A stretch of 9,588 bases of DNA. It comes from Nitrospirota bacterium (GTDB lineage: Bacteria > Nitrospirota > Thermodesulfovibrionia > Thermodesulfovibrionales > UBA1546). Every line of letters begins with the position of its first letter. Position 1 is the first letter of the stretch. The notes below the pieces were generated by a model, which worked only from the letters and a program-made list of their open reading frames with translations, was not told the DNA's origin and searched no databases. Below are positions 5,926 through 9,588 of this stretch, piece by piece. The stretch spans positions 1 through 9,588 of the forward strand of contig SCSY01000237.1 of NCBI GenBank assembly GCA_004298625.1, given 5' to 3'. The translations under genes were made by a program, and so were the position numbers.

Positions 5926-6912
5926 ATGATTAATAATCAGACAATGGATATAAAAAAGGTTTTTAATGCCTATGATACGGATCTTCGCCTTGTTGAAACT
6001 GAATTAGGAGAACTGTTTAAAAGCGATGCTCCTCTTATACCTCTGGTAGGCAAATATCTTCTTGAGAGCGGCGGAAAAAGGCTCCGGCCTCTTTTCCTTC
6101 TTTCAAGCGCGCGGCTTGCCGGCTACAAGGGACCCGACCATATAATTCTTGCAGGCATTATAGAGCTGATACACATGGCGTCGCTGCTCCATGATGATGT
6201 TGTTGACGGCGCCAAGATAAGGAGAGGAATGCCTGCTGCCCATTCGGTATGGGGTAATCAGGTTGTTATTCTGGTCGGGGATTTTCTGTATTCAAATGCC
6301 CTCAAAAAAGCAGTCTCTTTCAGGAGCCAGAGGATAATGGAGGCGCTTTCCGAGGCCACAACAAGCATGACAGAGGGGGAAATATTACAGCTTCAGAAGA
6401 CTTCCGATATAAGCATCACAGAGGATGAATATATAAAAATAATATCTGCCAAGACAGGCATACTCATATCAGCAGCCTGTAGGATCGGCGCTATATTGAA
6501 CCTTTGCTCAAGTCCCGAAGAAAACGCCCTCGCGCGCTTTGGCCTGAAGTCGGGCACGGCCTTTCAGATGGCGGATGACATACTCGATTATATGGCGGAA
6601 GAGAATGAACTCGGCAAGAGACTCGGCAAGGACATAGAGGAAGGCAAGATCACGCTGCCTCTGATATACCTGTTTAAAAACGCCTCTGATACCGAAAAGG
6701 AAGAGATAAAGCTGATTATAGAAAATTTCTCGGAGGCCGGCCTTCGCAGAGTTCTTGCTTTATTCAAACGATATAGCGTTTTAGAGGAATCGCTGAAGAG
6801 GGCGCAGGATATTGTCAATGAGGCAAAGGCCGAGCTTTCGGTATTCCCTGATTCCCCTGAAAGAGATTATATGCTCTGCCTTGCCGATTACGCAATATCC
6901 AGGGAGAAGTAA
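5926..6912 (+). CDS. Long-chain all-trans polyprenyl diphosphate synthase
   Basis: This trans-isoprenyl diphosphate synthase (IspB/heptaprenyl-type, 328 residues) extends an allylic diphosphate with isopentenyl diphosphate, most likely to make the side chain of the respiratory quinone. GGKRLRP (49-55) binds substrate. The first aspartate-rich motif is DDVVD (90-94) and the second DDILD (217-221); GKDIEEGKITLPLIYL (234-249) follows as expected. The residue five before the first motif is the small Ala85 (MASLLHDD), as in octaprenyl-type enzymes, rather than the bulky residue of short-chain FPP/GGPP synthases. A long product is therefore inferred; exact length cannot be read from sequence. The start at 5926 has a GAGAGG-like site just upstream and lies 11 bases after mtnA. 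An alternative ATG at 5944 would remove six residues and is also possible. Confidence 0.92.
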   Translation: MINNQTMDIKKVFNAYDTDLRLVETELGELFKSDAPLIPLVGKYLLESGGKRLRPLFLLSSARLAGYKGPDHIILAGIIELIHMASLLHDDVVDGAKIRRGMPAAHSVWGNQVVILVGDFLYSNALKKAVSFRSQRIMEALSEATTSMTEGEILQLQKTSDISITEDEYIKIISAKTGILISAACRIGAILNLCSSPEENALARFGLKSGTAFQMADDILDYMAEENELGKRLGKDIEEGKITLPLIYLFKNASDTEKEEIKLIIENFSEAGLRRVLALFKRYSVLEESLKRAQDIVNEAKAELSVFPDSPERDYMLCLADYAISREK

Positions 6913-6916
6913 CGAC

Positions 6917-7426
6917 ATGCACCCGATAGTAAAACTTGCGAAACAGGCAATAGAAACTTATATTAAAAAGGGCTGCGCTATTGAACTGCCTGTTGAACTT
7001 ATGCCTGAGATGAAGGAGAAGGCCGGAGTATTCGTATGCATCAAAATACAGGGAGAGCTAAGAGGTTGTATAGGGACATTTATGCCTTCATGCGAAAATG
7101 TTGCGAAGGAGATTATTAAAAATTCCATATGCGCTGCAACGCAGGATCCGAGATTCCTCTGTGTGCAGCCCGGGGAGCTTGATGCTCTGGAATATTCCGT
7201 AGATGTCCTCTCAGCGCCCGAGGAGGTCAAGGGACTAAAGGAACTTAATCCTAAAAAATACGGCGTGATAGTTTCAAAGGGGCAGAGGAAGGGGCTGCTT
7301 CTGCCTGACCTTGAAGGAGTTGACACCGTAGAGGAGCAGCTCCGTATAGTAAAGATGAAGGCAGGCCTGTCCCCTGATGATGAGGATGTAAAAGTATTCA
7401 GGTTCGAGGTCAAAAGATATCGCTGA
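6917..7426 (+). CDS. AMMECR1 domain protein
   Basis: A 169-residue AMMECR1-family protein (the 'A' component of AmmeMemoRadiSam systems). The family hallmark ELRGCIGT is at residues 47-54, with conserved ATQDPRF (74-80), LEYSVDVLS (91-99) and GLLLPDLEGVDTVEEQL (126-142) before a basic C-terminus. The biochemical role is not firmly known; the fold suggests nucleotide or small-molecule binding, and bacterial homologues often sit beside Memo and radical SAM genes. Neither partner is in this window. The ATG at 6917 is chosen because GGAGAAG (6902-6908) precedes it by 8 bases and the protein then begins with the usual HPIVKLAKQAIE helix. The open frame extends upstream to 6812, but those 35 residues lie inside the prenyl synthase gene and do not resemble the family. 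It is 4 bases after the preceding stop. Confidence 0.9.
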   Translation: MHPIVKLAKQAIETYIKKGCAIELPVELMPEMKEKAGVFVCIKIQGELRGCIGTFMPSCENVAKEIIKNSICAATQDPRFLCVQPGELDALEYSVDVLSAPEEVKGLKELNPKKYGVIVSKGQRKGLLLPDLEGVDTVEEQLRIVKMKAGLSPDDEDVKVFRFEVKRYR

Positions 7427-7442
7427 TGAGTAAGAGAAGGCT

Positions 7443-8888
7443 ATGGAAATACCTTTAAAAGGCAATATAAGAGATTATAGTTTCCCAAAGATGCTCGTTC
7501 AGCTTAACAGAAAACGCGTTACAGGAACCCTGTCGGTGAGCATGCCTCATTTTACCAAGAAGATATATCTGATAAAAGGCGACGCTGTATTTGCCTCTTC
7601 ATCTTACGAGGATGACCGGCTCGGCGAGATGCTGCTTAAGGCCGGGAAGATTACCGTCGAACAATACGACAAATCCGTAGAAATATTAAAGGCAACAAAA
7701 AAACGTCAGGGAGCGATACTTGTAGAGCTTGGTTATCTTACTCCAAAAGACCTTTTCTGGGGAGTTAAATATCAGGTGAAGGAGATAATCTACAGCCTTT
7801 TCCAGCTTGAGGAAGGAGGATTTGAACTCACTGATGGAAATGTGCCGACTCATGAGGTAATAACCCTTAAGATGAGCATGGGCAACCTCATATACGAGGG
7901 AGTGAAAAAAATAGATAGTTGGACCAGGATAAGGCAGGAGATGCCTGACACAGGGATAGTCCTGAAGCTTTCTGAAGACCCGCTTAGCTTGTTTCAGGAT
8001 GTGGAGTTAAGCCCCAACGATAAAAAAATCCTTCCCATGATAGACGGGACAAGGACGCTGAAGGAGATCGTTGACAGTTCCTGGACCAACTCATTCGAGG
8101 CAATGAAAACGATCTATGTGTTATGGTCCATCGGGATTCTCGAAGAAAAAAAGGGCGCGCAAAGGGAAATAAAAGAAACGCCCGAGACAGTGTCCTTTGA
8201 AGATTTGTTGCAGCCTTTTGCCGAAGAAGAGGAAGAATTTATAAAAAGGGTGGCTGAGATTTATTCCAACCTCGATAAGTTAAAGCTGCACGAACTTCTT
8301 GAGATAGATGAGAATTCAGATACGGAAACCGTAAAAAAGAACTACTACAGGCTTGCGAGGGAGTTTCATCCGGATCGGCATCTCAGCGCCTCGGACGCCA
8401 CGATGATAGATAAACTCACGGCGATCTCCGATGCCGTTACAACGGCTTATAGCGCGCTGAAGGATGATTCGGGGAGAGCAGGATATTTCAGGCTTTTAGC
8501 CAAGCCTGCAAAAAAGGAAAAGGCAGCAGAAAAAGAAAGTGACGAAGAACAGTTTAAAAAAGGCGTGGATGAATTCAAGAAGGGAAACTTTCAAGGCGCG
8601 GTTGATCTTTTCAGAGAGGCTGCAAGGATCAATCCTAAAAAGGCGCAGTACTGGAGTTATCTCTCGCTGGCGCTTACTAAAGTTCCTCACAAGCTGAAAG
8701 AGGCCGAGGATACCCTTCTCGAGGCCATAAAACTTGATCCGTTGAATGGGGAGCACTATGCAAACCTCGGTCTTTTATATCTCAAGTCCGGGCTCACTAA
8801 AAGGGCATCCGGCCAGTTTGAGAAGGCATTGAAATTTGACCCCGGAAATATAAAGGCACAGAAGGGGCTGAAGCAGATTAGAGGCTGA
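7443..8888 (+). CDS. PATAN/DUF4388 - DnaJ - TPR protein
   Basis: This 481-residue soluble protein is built of separate modules. Residues about 4-150 form a PATAN/DUF4388 domain (LKGNIRDYSFPKMLVQLNRKRVTG..., IYLIKGDAVFASSS, LGEMLLKAGKIT, GAILVELGYLTPKDL), seen in bacterial signalling proteins. Residues about 175-235 look like a small winged-helix segment (IDGTRTLKEIV...LWSIGIL). A J domain spans about 279-350 with the essential HPD at 309-311 (YYRLAREFHPDRH), so it should be able to stimulate a DnaK-type ATPase. A charged linker (355-370) leads to about three TPR-like helix pairs (369-478; LFREAARINP, AIKLDPLNGEHYANLG, QFEKALKFDPGN). No signal peptide or membrane segment is seen. It is the last gene of the co-directional run, 16 bases after the AMMECR1 gene. 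A clear terminator does not follow. A regulatory co-chaperone role is inference. Confidence 0.88.
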   Translation: MEIPLKGNIRDYSFPKMLVQLNRKRVTGTLSVSMPHFTKKIYLIKGDAVFASSSYEDDRLGEMLLKAGKITVEQYDKSVEILKATKKRQGAILVELGYLTPKDLFWGVKYQVKEIIYSLFQLEEGGFELTDGNVPTHEVITLKMSMGNLIYEGVKKIDSWTRIRQEMPDTGIVLKLSEDPLSLFQDVELSPNDKKILPMIDGTRTLKEIVDSSWTNSFEAMKTIYVLWSIGILEEKKGAQREIKETPETVSFEDLLQPFAEEEEEFIKRVAEIYSNLDKLKLHELLEIDENSDTETVKKNYYRLAREFHPDRHLSASDATMIDKLTAISDAVTTAYSALKDDSGRAGYFRLLAKPAKKEKAAEKESDEEQFKKGVDEFKKGNFQGAVDLFREAARINPKKAQYWSYLSLALTKVPHKLKEAEDTLLEAIKLDPLNGEHYANLGLLYLKSGLTKRASGQFEKALKFDPGNIKAQKGLKQIRG

Positions 8889-8940
8889 ATCGGCTTAAAT
8901 GCTATGCCATGCCTTTACGCTTAAATTTTGAGGTTAGATT

Positions 8941-9024
8941 ATGATTGCATCAAATACCCCTCCTGCGCAAGAAGTTTTTTGGGCAATAGTGAGCTTCTTT
9001 TATTTTATTCTTTGCTTACTTTGA
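8941..9024 (+). CDS. Candidate 27-residue single-pass membrane microprotein
   Basis: An ATG at 8941 preceded by GAGG (8930-8933, 7-base spacing) opens a frame of 27 codons. A polar start (MIASNTPPAQE) is followed by one hydrophobic run (VFWAIVSFFYFILCLL) to the stop at 9022-9024. Size and composition resemble small membrane proteins. The gene would follow the PATAN-DnaJ-TPR gene by 52 bases on the same strand. AT-rich DNA readily gives hydrophobic short frames by chance, so this is only a candidate. Confidence 0.3.
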   Translation: MIASNTPPAQEVFWAIVSFFYFILCLL

Positions 9025-9169
9025 AAATTGCATCCGCAAATCAAGAGCTATAGAAAGTCGTATTGATTGTGGACTACGTGTAGAAGTATGCAGAACGCCA
9101 GGCATGAGTGGCGCGGGCCACAAAGACAGCTATTCCCGCGTCCCTCTCGATGCCTTTGTTGTACGGGCT
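9025..9169. other. Non-coding stretch with GC-rich inverted repeat
   Basis: No gene is supported here. The stretch contains a perfect 6-bp inverted repeat, CGCGGG (9112-9117) with CCCGCG (9135-9140), around a 17-base loop, downstream of the minus-strand gene's stop. No U-tract follows on the minus strand, so a rho-independent terminator is not demonstrated. The segment 9085-9150 is visibly GC-richer than its flanks. Confidence 0.35.
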
Positions 9170-9337
9170 TTATTCCTTCTTATCAGATCCCCCGACTCTG
9201 GTTTTAATTTTTGAAGGATCGAAGCCTTCTGTTACGATTCCGTACTTTGGCGGTTTAACGTTGGGATTAGGCTTAACAACTTCAGGCTTGCTATCGCCCC
9301 CTTGAGAAGTTGTATCCTGCTTTTTGTCGTCAGCCAT
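9170..9337 (-). CDS. Possible internal in-frame 55-residue product
   Basis: Inside the membrane protein frame, an ATG at 9337-9335 is preceded on the minus strand by AGGAGGT (9350-9344) with a 6-base gap. That is the best ribosome site in this part of the window. Initiation there would give a soluble 55-residue peptide (MADDKKQDTTSQGGDSKPE...) rich in Lys, Asp, Pro and Gly, equal to the tail of the longer protein. It could be a second product of the same gene, or a separate small gene whose frame is merely open upstream. I do not recognise the peptide. Confidence 0.45.
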   Translation of the reverse strand: MADDKKQDTTSQGGDSKPEVVKPNPNVKPPKYGIVTEGFDPSKIKTRVGGSDKKE

Positions 9338-9588
9338 TGTAATACCTCCTTCCACTTTTTTGATTTTCTTGGGTTCATTCCACGAATGAACAACGAAAAT
9401 AGCAAGAAATAGCGTGACAATGATTCCACTGATAATTATGGATACATATCCGTGATACAATCTCCGTGATTTTAGATTTGTTATTTGTCTATTTTCCGCC
9501 AAAGCATCTTTGTTGCCTTTCGCTAAGGCATAATAAATATCAACAAGTTCATTGTTGTCAAAGAAATCTATTGTCTCAGCATCTAAAG
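9170..9588 (-). CDS. Single-pass membrane protein, 5' end outside window (unrecognised)
   Basis: The minus-strand frame is open from the stop at 9170-9172 to the right edge, giving at least 138 residues with the N-terminus missing. The visible part begins LDAETIDFFDNNELVDIYYALAK, probably helical and acidic. A basic stretch (NLKSRRLYHGY) then leads into one hydrophobic helix (VSIIISGIIVTLFLAIFVV), and a hydrophilic, Lys/Pro-rich tail ends in KTRVGGSDKKE. By the positive-inside rule the basic segment before the helix suggests a cytosolic N-terminal side and an external tail. I do not recognise the family. A TTG codon at 9502 could start a shorter form but has no ribosome site; the upstream frame stays open, so a start beyond the window is more likely. 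It faces the plus-strand operon tail to tail. Confidence 0.6.
   Translation of the reverse strand, partial: LDAETIDFFDNNELVDIYYALAKGNKDALAENRQITNLKSRRLYHGYVSIIISGIIVTLFLAIFVVHSWNEPKKIKKVEGGITMADDKKQDTTSQGGDSKPEVVKPNPNVKPPKYGIVTEGFDPSKIKTRVGGSDKKE

Noticed and set aside
6812..7426. Longer AMMECR1 protein starting at 6812
   Set aside because: The extra 35 residues lie entirely in the prenyl synthase gene in another frame, do not resemble the family, and the ATG at 6917 has a well-spaced ribosome site.
8961..9002. Intrinsic terminator after the operon (AAGAAG...CTTCTT with T-rich flank)
   Set aside because: The stem is only 6 AT-rich base pairs with a loop of about 19 bases and would be too weak.
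9108..9305. Plus-strand hydrophobic frame opposite the membrane protein gene
   Set aside because: It is the antisense of the Lys/Pro-rich tail of the minus-strand gene, has no clear ribosome site and no recognisable domain.
9170..9502. Complete membrane protein starting at the TTG at 9502
   Set aside because: There is no ribosome site before this TTG and the frame stays open to the window edge, so a start to the right of the window is more likely.
1..9588. CRISPR array, tRNA, rRNA or insertion sequence
   Set aside because: No regularly spaced repeats, cloverleaf with TTC-arm consensus, rRNA signature or transposase-like protein was seen on either strand.

Overview
The window carries a chain of plus-strand bacterial genes with short gaps and clear Shine-Dalgarno sites, then one minus-strand gene that runs off the right edge. 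The signal-peptide beta-barrel protein points to a Gram-negative envelope. The gene mix (MtnA, long-chain prenyl synthase, AMMECR1, a PATAN/DUF4388-DnaJ-TPR protein and a soluble MgtE-like sensor paired with an Nramp transporter) resembles Nitrospirota or Desulfobacterota-type genomes. That assignment is inference from gene content; there is no rRNA or other phylogenetic marker here.

Layout. Bases 1-180 are non-coding and rich in inverted repeats. dinB (DNA polymerase IV) occupies 181-1209. A good sigma70-type promoter (1232-1260) then drives a single outer-membrane beta-barrel gene (1292-2110). A 245-base gap (2111-2355) contains two stable hairpins, a competing pairing and a probable promoter. 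From 2356 to 8888 six genes read in one direction with overlaps or gaps of at most 16 bases, so they are probably one operon: a membrane-domain-less MgtE-type Mg2+ sensor (PRC-barrel, MgtE N domain, two CBS), an Nramp-fold metal transporter, methylthioribose-1-phosphate isomerase (mtnA), a long-chain polyprenyl diphosphate synthase, an AMMECR1 protein, and a PATAN-DnaJ-TPR protein. The gap 8889-9169 holds a candidate 27-residue membrane microprotein and a GC-rich hairpin. A minus-strand gene for a single-pass membrane protein (9170-9588, 5' end outside the window) closes it, with a strong internal ribosome binding site that could also give a 55-residue second product.

The most interesting part is the first gene pair of the operon. 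The sensor half of an MgtE Mg2+ channel, lacking its own pore, overlaps by four bases the start of an Nramp-type transporter. The usual Nramp metal-site signatures of that transporter (DPGN in helix 1, Met-Pro-His in helix 6) are replaced by DASG and Thr-Pro-Trp. This suggests a two-component divalent-metal uptake system in which an Mg2+-sensing cytosolic module gates an Nramp-fold transporter in trans, possibly for Mg2+ itself. The remaining operon genes (methionine salvage, isoprenoid chain synthesis, AMMECR1, co-chaperone) have no obvious mechanistic tie to it and may simply share transcription.
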